Origin: CAYPYI01 sp964415085
GTDB lineage: Bacteria > Bacillota > Clostridia > Tissierellales > Tissierellaceae
Direction: 5' to 3'
DNA: 13,040 bases
Assembly (NCBI GenBank): GCA_964415085.1
Contig: CAYPYI010000036.1
Coordinates: 1-13,040 of the forward strand
In this document: positions 7,067 through 13,040 of the stretch, piece after piece
Numbering within the stretch: the first letter of the stretch is position 1
How the letters are laid out: every line of letters starts with the position of its first letter
Made by a program: the position numbers and the translations under genes
The notes under the pieces: generated by a model
The model's database searches: none
Seen by the model: the letters and a program-made list of their open reading frames with translations, nothing else
What the model was told of the DNA's origin: nothing

Positions 7067-7430
7067 TAATATCACCTCTTTTTAAAATTTTCTCTACTAA
7101 ATCAATAACCTCTTTTTTATCTAAACCTAAATTCGTAACTTGTTTTATAAAGTTTTTTACAATTAACTCAGCTTTATCTTTTCTCATATTTTTTATTACA
7201 ATTTCATCTTCTGTAACAAATGTTCCTAAGCCTCTTTGTATATTAATAATATTATCCTTTTCAAGCTCTTGATAAACTCTTTGTATAGTATTTGGATTAA
7301 CTTTATATTCTAGAGATAAATCTCTAACTGATAGTAGCTTTTCCCCTGGTAAATATTCCCCGCTTAATATCTTATACTTGATGTCATCTACTATCTGTAT
7401 ATAAATTGGCGATCTATCGTTAAATTTCAT
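7059..7430 (-). CDS. GntR-family repressor, YtrA subfamily
   Basis: A 123-residue regulator with only a short tail after the winged helix, as in the YtrA subfamily, which lacks a large effector domain. The DNA-binding part is intact: SPIYIQIVDDIKYKILSGEY (7-26), PGEKLLSVRDLS (28-39), NPNTIQRVYQELEKD (45-59) and RGLGTFV (66-72). The helical tail (about 80-120) should dimerise. The start at 7430 is chosen for GGAGGTG five bases before ATG; a longer frame to 7544 would run through the promoter. It heads the operon with the ATPase and permease genes. A dyad over its own -10 box suggests that it represses its own operon; the releasing signal is unknown. Confidence 0.93.
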   Translation of the reverse strand: MKFNDRSPIYIQIVDDIKYKILSGEYLPGEKLLSVRDLSLEYKVNPNTIQRVYQELEKDNIINIQRGLGTFVTEDEIVIKNMRKDKAELIVKNFIKQVTNLGLDKKEVIDLVEKILKRGDINE

Positions 7431-7452
7431 TGTTACACCTCCATCTTTATTT

Positions 7453-7476
7453 AGTGTTCTAGTATCATAGTACACT
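7453..7476. promoter_or_regulatory. Candidate YtrA-type operator
   Basis: A 24-bp dyad with outer arms AGTGT...ACACT, inner arms CTA...TAG and a central AT pair. It covers the -10 box and the expected transcription start of the GntR operon. The outer AGTGT/ACACT arms resemble the operator I recall for Bacillus YtrA. Its position fits autorepression. Confidence 0.6.
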
Positions 7477-7495
7477 AGAGTTTTGATTTTGTCAA
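7467..7495 (-). promoter_or_regulatory. Promoter of the GntR-ATPase-permease operon
   Basis: Minus strand: TTGACA (7490-7495), 17-base spacer, TACTAT (7467-7472). The -35 box begins two bases after the T-run of the upstream terminator, a very compact junction. Expected start near 7460. Confidence 0.82.
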
Positions 7496-7496
7496 T

Positions 7497-7523
7497 AAAA
7501 AAAGAGACTATTAAAAGTCTCTT
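7497..7523 (-). terminator. Terminator of the antiporter/P-II-like operon
   Basis: An 8-bp stem (7502-7509 with 7516-7523, loop ATTAAA) followed on the minus strand by a run of T (7503-7497). The P-II-like stop codon overlaps the 5' arm of the stem. Confidence 0.88.
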
Positions 7524-7860
7524 ACATACCATATACTTTACCAATTGGAACTGTAAACATCATTCCAACTCCTGGTTTGTTTATATCTCCTACTATTTGT
7601 TTTACTGAATCAATAGCATTATTTAATAATTCTTCATCTTCTATAACTGTAAATATAGTCTTATTATATGGTCTAGAATTATCTAAAAAGGATCTTATAG
7701 AACCAAAAAAAGGATCTGTTCCTTTTCCTGAGTTAGTAATTGCAGATCCCATACCCTGACTATCAAGTATAGTTGCACCTCTAACTCCAATATCTACAAA
7801 TTCATCTAATATTTCATCTATTAAATCAATTTCATTCAATACAATAAATAATACGTTCAT
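7522..7860 (-). CDS. P-II-like small regulatory protein, antiporter-linked
   Basis: A 112-residue protein with the ferredoxin-like pattern of P-II and P-II-like proteins: strand NVLFIVLNE, helix LIDEILDEFVDIG, strand GATILDSQGMG (28-38), a loop region rich in Gly/Asp/Pro (about 44-65), strand KTIFTVIEDEE, helix, and the C-terminal strand GVGMMFTVPIGKVYG. GATILDSQGMG is typical of the clostridial proteins annotated as P-II family and encoded beside transporters. The canonical GlnB T-loop uridylylation tyrosine region is not recognisable, so a classical nitrogen role is not supported. It starts 16 bases after the antiporter stop with AGAGGTG before ATG, so the two are cotranscribed. Inference: it binds a nucleotide or second messenger and gates the antiporter. 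Confidence 0.8.
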   Translation of the reverse strand: MNVLFIVLNEIDLIDEILDEFVDIGVRGATILDSQGMGSAITNSGKGTDPFFGSIRSFLDNSRPYNKTIFTVIEDEELLNNAIDSVKQIVGDINKPGVGMMFTVPIGKVYGM

Positions 7861-7876
7861 TATATCACCTCTTTAA

Positions 7877-9064
7877 TTATGATCTTCTAATTAATGCTCC
7901 ATTCTCTTCTCCAGCTTTTTGGATTGCTATTTTAGCAAGTATTGGTCCTACTATCTCATAAACTAAAACACTAAATAGTATTACCGTAATTATAGCTTCA
8001 CTATATTGTGGAAGTTCCCTACTAACTATCATAGATAAACCTATTGAGATTCCACCTTGTGTTAATAAACTCATACCTAAGTATTTAGTTATATTACTTT
8101 CAAGCTTTAAATATTTTGCTCCTAGTGTTGCACCAAATATTTTTCCTGTAGCTCTTGCTAATATGTAGGCTACACCTAATAAACCTACTTTACTTAATAC
8201 ACTAAGTTCTAAACTCGCCCCTGCTAATGTAAAAAATAATACATTAATAGGTGGAGTGAAATCAGCTATTAGAGTAAATACTCTTTTTGAATTTTGCATC
8301 AAATTCATAACTACTGCGCCTTGCATCATACATGTTAAAAGTGGTGATACACCTATTTGGTTAGATGCACCTGTTGCAAATAAAATAAATCCAGTTACGA
8401 TAATTAGTAGTTCTTCTCTTCCTTTAGATTTATTTGCAAAATATACTAATAAAAATCCTAATATAAAACCTAGTATTAATGAACCTATAATTTCATATAA
8501 TGGCGCAAGTATCATGGTAGCTAGTGTTACTTCTCCTGCTCCAGCTATAATTTTAGCTAAAGATATAAAGACACCAAATACCATAATCCCAATAGCATCA
8601 TCTATTGCTACTACTGGTAAAATAGTTCTTACAAGTGGTCCATCCGCTTTTAATTCTCTAATTACAAGTAATAATCCTGCAGGTGCTGTTGCCGCAGACA
8701 TACTTGCTATTACTAAACTAAATGCTAATGGCTGTTTAAATATTACATACATTACTAAGAATACTAGTAAAACTGCTCCTATTACTTCCGCAAAAGCAAT
8801 TATTACTATGTCTTTTCCCATTTTTTTTACGTCTTCTAGTAAGAATTCACTACCTATACTAAATGCTATAGCAGCAAGTGCTATATCATTAATAATATTA
8901 TAGTTGCTTGATTCTCCCGATTGTATAACATTAAAAACTGATGGACCAACTAATAGTCCACCTATTATATAACCAGAGACATTTGGTAAGCCAAATCTAT
9001 TGGCAATTCTTCCCCCTAAGACACCAGCAAAAATGAGTATACTTAATTTTAAAAGTATTTCCAA
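7877..9064 (-). CDS. CPA2-family cation:proton antiporter
   Basis: A 395-residue membrane protein of the Na+(K+)/H+ exchanger family (PF00999), with about 12-13 hydrophobic segments. Family marks are GRIANRFGLPNVSGYIIGGLLVGPSVF (split around 18-44), SIGSEF (69-74), SMSAATAPAG (121-130) and the ion-binding pair Asp155-Asp156 in VAIDDAIGI. A DD pair in this helix is the pattern of electrogenic exchangers. It ends shortly after the last segment with no TrkA-N/TrkA-C tail, so the separate P-II-like protein may take the regulatory role. The start is TTG at 9064, preceded by GGGAGGGG; no better ATG is near. It is the first gene of a two-gene operon with its own promoter. Na+ versus K+ cannot be decided. 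Confidence 0.92.
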   Translation of the reverse strand: MEILLKLSILIFAGVLGGRIANRFGLPNVSGYIIGGLLVGPSVFNVIQSGESSNYNIINDIALAAIAFSIGSEFLLEDVKKMGKDIVIIAFAEVIGAVLLVFLVMYVIFKQPLAFSLVIASMSAATAPAGLLLVIRELKADGPLVRTILPVVAIDDAIGIMVFGVFISLAKIIAGAGEVTLATMILAPLYEIIGSLILGFILGFLLVYFANKSKGREELLIIVTGFILFATGASNQIGVSPLLTCMMQGAVVMNLMQNSKRVFTLIADFTPPINVLFFTLAGASLELSVLSKVGLLGVAYILARATGKIFGATLGAKYLKLESNITKYLGMSLLTQGGISIGLSMIVSRELPQYSEAIITVILFSVLVYEIVGPILAKIAIQKAGEENGALIRRS

Positions 9065-9104
9065 TTTTTACCGCCCCTCCCAATTTTCTAATTATCGCTA
9101 CTAT

Positions 9105-9133
9105 ATTATAGGACATAATCAGAAGTATAGCAA
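9105..9133 (-). promoter_or_regulatory. Promoter of the antiporter operon
   Basis: Minus strand: TTGCTA (9128-9133), 17-base spacer, TATAAT (9105-9110). The expected start is near 9098, giving a leader of about 34 bases before the TTG start. Confidence 0.72.
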
Positions 9134-9343
9134 ATTTTTAGGAATTACTTTTGTAATAATTATTAAAATACATTCTAATCTAATGTTGATGTTACAAACT
9201 ATTATAGCTTTAAATTAAAAGATTTATACTTGTCTATAATAAAAATACCAAAACGTATGTAAATTTTAAGTAGTTTTACTTTTTATTATAAAAATTATAT
9301 TATTAGAATTATTTTATATTAATAATTTTTAAATAAACATTAA
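9134..9343. other. AT-rich intergenic stretch, nothing recognised
   Basis: The gap between antiporter and symporter genes totals 358 bases (9065-9422). It holds the antiporter promoter on its left and the symporter terminator on its right. The middle is very AT-rich. I see no frame with a ribosome binding site, no strong promoter and no stable structured RNA, only short AT inverted repeats expected by chance. Confidence 0.6.
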
Positions 9344-9380
9344 ACGGCTTCCTACTTATGTATAATAAGCAAGAAGCCGT
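9344..9380 (-). terminator. Terminator of the symporter gene
   Basis: ACGGCTTC (9344-9351) pairs with GAAGCCGT (9373-9380). An inner 5-bp stem CTTAT/ATAAG is separated from it by a 3x3 internal loop. On the minus strand it is followed by TTAATGTTTATTT, a broken T-run. It lies about 43 bases after the stop codon. Confidence 0.7.
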
Positions 9381-9422
9381 ATATTTATGGACTCTAATTA
9401 GAATCACTTCTATAAATTTTTA

Positions 9423-10589
9423 TTATTTACTATCCTTACCATGTAATCCTGTTAATATAAGTGCAATTGCTCCATCTCCAACAATATTACATGCTGTTCC
9501 GAAACTATCTTGTAAAGCAAATATTGTTAACATTAAAGCTATTCCTGTTTCATCAAATCCTAAAACTCCTGTTATAAGACCTAATGAAGCCATAACTGTT
9601 CCACCTGGAACTCCTGGTGCACCTATAGCAAATACTCCAAGTAATACTACGAATACTACCATATCCATTAATACTGGTAATTCCCCATATAGAATTTGAG
9701 ATACAGTCATTACAAAGAATACTTCTGTTAATACTGATCCACATAAATGGATTGTTGAACAAATAGGTATAGTAAATTCTAAAATATCCTTATCTAACAC
9801 ATCTGATTTTCTTGCTGATTCTAAAGCTACTGGTAATGTTGCTGCTGATGACATAGTTCCAACTGCTGTAAAATATGCTGGTGGATAATGTCTATATACT
9901 TCTTTAGGATTCTTTTTAGATACTATTCCTCCTATTGTATATAAGACTGTTAACCATATGAAATGACCTACTATTACAATAGCTACAACTTTTATGAATA
10001 CTGGTAATTGCGTAGTTATACTGCCTTCATATGCTAATTGTGCAAATGTTGTTAATACAAATAATGGTAAAATAGGAATAATCATTCTATTTACAATTTG
10101 TAATACTATTGCATTTAGTTCATCAAACATTTTATCTAATGTATTTGATTTTGTCCAAACGATTGTAAGTCCCATTACTATTGATAATACTAATGCTGTC
10201 ATAACTGGCATTACTGCTGGTATGTTAAGTTCTAATAACATTTCAGGTAACTCATGTAAACCTGATACGTCTGTTACTATGTTTAATCCAGGTATGATTA
10301 TGTATCCTGCAAGCATTGAAAATAAAGCTGCTCCCAATGATGATAAATATGCTACTATTATTACATCTCTAAGTAATTTACTTGCATCTTCTTGTAATTT
10401 TGTTATTGATGGTGTTATAAAACCTATTATTATTAATGGTACACAGAAAAATATAAATTGTCCTATAACATGTTTAACTGGCATAACTATTTTTATAATT
10501 GCTTCTGGTGCTACTAAACCTAAAATTACCCCTAATATTACTGATACAATTAAGGATACTAATAAATTATCTTTTAATTTTTTTAACAT
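9423..10589 (-). CDS. Dicarboxylate/amino acid:cation symporter (DAACS family), unusual binding site
   Basis: A 388-residue secondary transporter of the glutamate-transporter fold (PF00375). Hairpin 1 reads TMSSAATLP (245-253), hairpin 2 GAPGVPGG (323-330), and helix 8 D361-SFGTACNIVG-D372. Aligned by eye to GltPh, T398, N401 and D405 are kept (T365, N368, D372). R397, which contacts the acidic side chain, is Gly364. The NMDGT motif is HLCGS (281-285), so Asp312 is Cys283. The substrate is therefore probably not glutamate, aspartate or a C4-dicarboxylate, and cation coupling may differ. Start: AAAGGGG before ATG. The sigma-54 promoter at 10709-10725 and the activator gene just upstream suggest induced expression on a particular amino or organic acid. 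Confidence 0.9.
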   Translation of the reverse strand: MLKKLKDNLLVSLIVSVILGVILGLVAPEAIIKIVMPVKHVIGQFIFFCVPLIIIGFITPSITKLQEDASKLLRDVIIVAYLSSLGAALFSMLAGYIIIPGLNIVTDVSGLHELPEMLLELNIPAVMPVMTALVLSIVMGLTIVWTKSNTLDKMFDELNAIVLQIVNRMIIPILPLFVLTTFAQLAYEGSITTQLPVFIKVVAIVIVGHFIWLTVLYTIGGIVSKKNPKEVYRHYPPAYFTAVGTMSSAATLPVALESARKSDVLDKDILEFTIPICSTIHLCGSVLTEVFFVMTVSQILYGELPVLMDMVVFVVLLGVFAIGAPGVPGGTVMASLGLITGVLGFDETGIALMLTIFALQDSFGTACNIVGDGAIALILTGLHGKDSK

Positions 10590-10708
10590 TTTAATCCCCT
10601 TTCATTTTTGCTAATTTTAATATATAATCTATAAACTATTATACCTTATTCCAAGCATCCTCCTCTACAAAAAAAGTTATATTAAAATATAATTCCACTA
10701 TTTATTAA

Positions 10709-10725
10709 TGCAATATTCATGCCAA
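10709..10725 (-). promoter_or_regulatory. Sigma-54 (-24/-12) promoter of the symporter
   Basis: Minus strand: TTGGCATGAATATTGCA. This matches the sigma-54 consensus TTGGCACG-N4-TTGCA with a single change (C to T in the -24 element) and exact GG-GC spacing. Transcription should begin near 10698, about 110 bases before the symporter ATG. A sigma-54 activator gene lies directly upstream, which strengthens the call. Confidence 0.82.
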
Positions 10726-10740
10726 GTATATTTTTGTATT

Positions 10741-10779
10741 AAAAAAAACTAAAACCAGTATAATACGGCCTTAGTTTTT
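10741..10779 (-). terminator. Terminator of the sigma-54 activator gene
   Basis: AAAAACTAA (10744-10752) pairs with TTAGTTTTT (10771-10779). Inside it, CC/GG and GTA/TAC pairs close a TAA loop. On the minus strand the stem runs into T residues (10748-10741). It lies about 70 bases after the activator stop and 16 bases before the sigma-54 promoter. Confidence 0.75.
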
Positions 10780-10849
10780 CAAATTATTTTTTATTGTTTT
10801 TATATATATTATTTTTTATCACTTTTATTAATTATTATCATAATATAAA

Positions 10850-12625
10850 CTATTTTAGCTTTCGATAAAGTGTAGGCAAGCTTATTTTCAGCTTTTCTGC
10901 TACTATTTTTTTGCCTTCTGTTGTATCCCCATATTCTTTAATCATTTTATCTAATAAATCTTTTTCAAATCTACTTAACATATCATCCAAAGATCCATCT
11001 AAATTGTTAATATCTAAACTAGCTGATTGATTATCCTTCATTATAATATTTTCTAATTTATTATAAATAAAGTAATCTGGTAAGTTTTCCTTATCAATAT
11101 ATTCTGAATCAGAAAAACAAATACCATGCTCTATTACATTTTCTAATTCTCTAATATTCCCTCTCCAAGGATATTCTAAAAATAGCTTTTTTACATTTTC
11201 AGATAGTTTCTTACTCTCTATATTCATTTCTTTACACATCTTCTTGATTATAAACTGGGCACATATCAATACATCTTTATCCCTATCTTTTAAAGGAGGT
11301 AACTCTATAGGTATTACATTAAGTCTATAATATAGATCTAATCTAAATTCTTTATCCTTAACTTTTTTTAATAAATCTTTATTAGTTGCAGATATTATTC
11401 TTATATTTACATCGATTGGTTTACTAGCACCTATTCTTTCAATCTGACGCTCCTGAAGCACCCTTAGAAGCCTTGTTTGTAGATGAAGAGGCAAATCCCC
11501 TATCTCATCTAAAAACAAGGTGCCATTATGTGCTAATTCAATTCTACCAATCTTTCCTGAAACATTCGCTCCAGTAAAAGATCCTTTTTCATACCCAAAT
11601 AATTCTGACTCAATTAGACTCTCTGGTATGCTTCCACAATTTATAGCTACAAAAGGTCCTTTTGACCTGTTACTTTCATTGTGAATACTTCTTGCAAAAA
11701 GTTCTTTTCCTGTTCCACTTTCTCCTGTAATTAATATAGTTGAATCAGTTCTAGCTGCTTTTTTCGATTTGTTTATGGATTTTAATATTGCATCACTTTC
11801 ACCTATTATATTTTCAAACTTTATATTATCTTTACCTTTATATGTATTTGCAAGGTTAATAATATCCTTCATAAAATCAAAACTTATCATAACTGAGAAT
11901 TCATTATCTCTTATTGCCAGTTTATTTATATTATAAATTACTCTATAGTTTTCTTCTTTAATTTTCCATACTCCAACTTCATCTTCATTCGTTTCTTTAT
12001 AATCAATCCCATTAATAAAATCACTAATATTTTTTCCTATAATCGAATCTTTTTGCAAATCTATATCCATAAGCTCTACAGCTTTACTATTTACATGTAA
12101 TATATCTTTATTACAATTTACTATAATTATTCCTTTGTTTAAACAATTTATTATTTCGTTTACATCAGCAACATCTTTTTCTAATTTATTTGCTATTTCT
12201 ATATTATTAATCTCTTGTTCTATAATCATTGAAGTTTCTTTTAACATATTAAAATATTCTTGTCTTTTTAATCTAATTAACTGAGTTTGTTCTCTATCAA
12301 AAGATGCAAAGCTTACAACACCTATTGCTTTTCCATCTTTTCTTATAGGATAACTCATATTAGCAAACTCTGTGCAATTCTCTTTATTAGAACATCCTTC
12401 ACAATTTTCCAGTCTGTCCAAATTAATAATAGGATCATTTGATTTAATGACTTTTGCAAATAAAGAATCTTCTGAACAGTTTTTATCTAATTTATCATAA
12501 AATTTTCCTGTTCCAGCAATCCTAGTTAAATTCTTATCTGCAACTGCTACCTCAACATTTAACACAGATGCAACTGTTTCTGATAATTGTTGTATATTAC
12601 CTCTTACTAAACGTAAATATGACAC
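10850..12625 (-). CDS. Sigma-54-dependent transcriptional activator (GAF-like/PAS, AAA+, Fis HTH)
   Basis: A 591-residue enhancer-binding protein. The N-terminal GAF-like sensor (about 13-140) contains Cys50 and a CEGCSNKENC cluster (Cys75, 78, 84). A PAS-like domain follows (about 150-260), then the AAA+ domain: Walker A GESGTGKE (301-308), the sigma-54-contact loop GSFTGA (348-353, Ser for the usual Ala), Walker B LFLDE (370-374) and arginine-finger region FRLDLYYRL (427-435). The C-terminal Fis-type helix-turn-helix covers about 561-591. There is no phosphoreceiver domain, so it senses a ligand or redox state directly. GTG at 12625 is chosen: GGAGTG sits 6 bases before it, while longer frames run into tRNA-Arg. 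The likely target is the downstream symporter, which has a sigma-54 promoter. It is probably cotranscribed with tRNA-Arg. Confidence 0.94.
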   Translation of the reverse strand: MSYLRLVRGNIQQLSETVASVLNVEVAVADKNLTRIAGTGKFYDKLDKNCSEDSLFAKVIKSNDPIINLDRLENCEGCSNKENCTEFANMSYPIRKDGKAIGVVSFASFDREQTQLIRLKRQEYFNMLKETSMIIEQEINNIEIANKLEKDVADVNEIINCLNKGIIIVNCNKDILHVNSKAVELMDIDLQKDSIIGKNISDFINGIDYKETNEDEVGVWKIKEENYRVIYNINKLAIRDNEFSVMISFDFMKDIINLANTYKGKDNIKFENIIGESDAILKSINKSKKAARTDSTILITGESGTGKELFARSIHNESNRSKGPFVAINCGSIPESLIESELFGYEKGSFTGANVSGKIGRIELAHNGTLFLDEIGDLPLHLQTRLLRVLQERQIERIGASKPIDVNIRIISATNKDLLKKVKDKEFRLDLYYRLNVIPIELPPLKDRDKDVLICAQFIIKKMCKEMNIESKKLSENVKKLFLEYPWRGNIRELENVIEHGICFSDSEYIDKENLPDYFIYNKLENIIMKDNQSASLDINNLDGSLDDMLSRFEKDLLDKMIKEYGDTTEGKKIVAEKLKISLPTLYRKLK

Positions 12626-12648
12626 TTTTATCACTCCATAACTTTTTG

Positions 12649-12725
12649 TGGTACATCTGGAGGGGCTCGAACCCTCAACTCCTTGATTCGAAGTCAAGTA
12701 CTCTATCCAATTGAGCTACAGATGC
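12649..12725 (-). tRNA. tRNA-Arg(TCG)
   Basis: A 77-base cloverleaf with encoded CCA. Acceptor GCATCTG pairs with CAGATGT (a terminal G-U), the D-arm is GCTCAATTGGATAGAGT, the anticodon stem CTTGA/TCAAG carries loop CTTCGAA (anticodon TCG, reads CGA), and the T-arm includes GGTTCGAGCC. It has its own promoter, and the sigma-54 activator gene begins 23 bases beyond its 3' end with no terminator between. Confidence 0.96.
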
Positions 12726-12737
12726 CTATTTTCTTTC

Positions 12738-12766
12738 ATATTACTTTATTGGATATAGTTTGTCAA
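12738..12766 (-). promoter_or_regulatory. Promoter of tRNA-Arg and probably of the activator gene
   Basis: Minus strand: TTGACA (12761-12766), 17-base spacer, TAATAT (12738-12743). The expected start is near 12731, six bases before the mature tRNA 5' end. It lies directly after the terminator that closes the upstream tRNA array. Confidence 0.87.
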
Positions 12767-12775
12767 TATTGACAT

Positions 12776-12806
12776 AAAAAAAAGACTGACACATAAGTCA
12801 GTCTTT
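12776..12806 (-). terminator. Terminator of the tRNA array
   Basis: A perfect 10-bp stem (12781-12790 with 12797-12806, loop ACATAA) is followed on the minus strand by eight T. It begins two bases after the CCA of tRNA-Leu. Confidence 0.92.
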
Positions 12807-12808
12807 AA

Positions 12809-12892
12809 TGGTGCGGGAAAGAGGATTTGAACCCCCACGTCAATGACACTAGATCCTAAGTCTAGCGCGTCTGCCAGTTCCGCCACTCCCGC
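12809..12892 (-). tRNA. tRNA-Leu(TAG)
   Basis: An 84-base class II tRNA with encoded CCA and a short extra arm. Acceptor GCGGGAG pairs with TTCCCGC, and the anticodon stem CTAGA/TCTAG holds loop CTTAGGA (anticodon TAG, reads CUA). It is last in the array, three bases after tRNA-Lys. Confidence 0.96.
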
Positions 12893-12895
12893 ATG

Positions 12896-12971
12896 TGGTG
12901 ATCCATCCGCGACTCGAACGCGGGACACCCTGATTAAAAGTCAGGTGCTCTACCAACTGAGCTAATGGATC
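12896..12971 (-). tRNA. tRNA-Lys(TTT)
   Basis: A 76-base cloverleaf with encoded CCA. Acceptor GATCCAT pairs with ATGGATC, and the anticodon stem CTGAC/GTCAG type arm carries the TTT anticodon in ACTTTTAAT. Three-base spacers separate it from tRNA-His and tRNA-Leu, so the three are processed from one transcript. Confidence 0.97.
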
Positions 12972-12974
12972 ATA

Positions 12975-13040
12975 TGGGGTGGATGATGGGATTCGAACCC
13001 ACGATCTTCAGAGCCACAATCTGACGCCTTAACCAACTAG
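12975..13040 (-). tRNA. tRNA-His(GTG), 5' end outside the window
   Basis: This is the 3' portion of a tRNA whose anticodon stem TCAGA/TCTGA holds loop TTGTGGC (anticodon GTG). The 3' end is CCACC followed by C and CCA. The C at the discriminator position is the histidine-specific identity base (pairing with G-1), which confirms the call. The acceptor 5' strand is cut off by the window edge. Confidence 0.95.

Noticed and set aside
7431..7544. Longer GntR protein starting at 7544
   Set aside because: It would place coding sequence over the terminator, promoter and operator. The ATG at 7430 has GGAGGTG and begins the conserved domain.
8256..8903. A 215-codon plus-strand frame, and similar long frames at 2326-2532 and 9994-10614
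   Set aside because: They are antisense to strongly conserved genes (antiporter, hutH, symporter), have no ribosome binding site, and their composition mirrors the gene opposite.
9280..9335. Inverted repeats around AAAAATTAT...ATAATTTTT in the antiporter-symporter gap
   Set aside because: Pure A/T pairing with a long loop is expected by chance in this composition, and no gene or promoter is associated with it.
10640..10668. Nine-codon minus-strand frame in the symporter leader preceded by AGGAGG
   Set aside because: The AGGAGG directly abuts the ATG with no spacer, which is not usable for initiation, and no terminator follows it as in the hutH leader.
10810..10845. Two TGATAA repeats downstream of the activator gene as a possible enhancer
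   Set aside because: They are spaced 19 bases apart as direct, very AT-rich copies. There is no clear dyad, so chance is as good an explanation.
12626..12697. Extension of the sigma-54 activator frame by 24 codons upstream
   Set aside because: The added codons are the T-arm and acceptor of tRNA-Arg read in frame, with no ribosome binding site. GTG at 12625 has GGAGTG at good spacing.
12746..12928. A 60-codon minus-strand frame over the tRNA region
   Set aside because: It translates tRNA-Lys, tRNA-Leu and the array terminator. The residues GVAELADALDLG are the well-known artefact of reading tRNA-Leu.

Overview
The window is AT-rich, with densely packed genes, strong AGGAGG-type ribosome binding sites, GTG and TTG starts and intrinsic terminators after most transcription units. 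This fits a low-GC Firmicute, most likely an anaerobic clostridium. A small protein resembling the DUF3787/spore-surface family and the general gene content suggest Peptostreptococcaceae or a close relative. That placement is an inference from style and content, not from a marker gene.

Left part (1-3320). The 3' end of a COG1101-type ABC transporter ATPase (possibly the trpXYZ-like tryptophan type) converges on a YfbR/HDDC2-like HD-domain phosphohydrolase. A 68-residue DUF3787-like protein follows, convergent with hutH (histidine ammonia-lyase). The hutH leader is the most interesting element here. A consensus sigma-A promoter is followed by a 19-codon reading frame with its own ribosome binding site. 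Its last sense codons are His-Asn, and its stop codon sits in the loop of an intrinsic terminator. This is the layout of a translation-dependent attenuator, and it would plausibly couple histidine breakdown to histidine supply.

Middle (3321-9422). Divergent from hutH is a large lipoprotein with a TIM-barrel, glycoside-hydrolase-like region. Two expected catalytic glutamate positions look substituted. It converges on a three-gene ytrA-type operon (GntR regulator, ABC ATPase, ABC-2 permease) with a 24-bp dyad over the -10 box, a candidate autoregulatory operator. Upstream is a two-gene unit: a CPA2 cation:proton antiporter and a small P-II-like protein that probably regulates it.

Right part (9423-13040). 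A DAACS-family symporter is preceded by a near-perfect sigma-54 (-24/-12) promoter. The next gene upstream encodes a sigma-54 enhancer-binding activator (GAF-like with a Cys cluster, PAS, AAA+, Fis HTH), its likely regulator. The transporter lacks the arginine that in GltPh-type relatives recognises acidic side chains, so a neutral or unusual substrate is likely. The activator gene starts 23 bases behind a tRNA-Arg(TCG) gene with its own consensus promoter and no terminator between them, so the regulator mRNA probably comes from a tRNA-mRNA transcript. The window ends in a tight tRNA array read on the minus strand, His(GTG)-Lys(TTT)-Leu(TAG), closed by a terminator.

The window looks like ordinary chromosomal backbone: there is no insertion sequence, phage gene, CRISPR array or toxin-antitoxin pair. 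The novelty is in the regulatory layouts of hutH, the symporter/activator pair and the tRNA-linked regulator.
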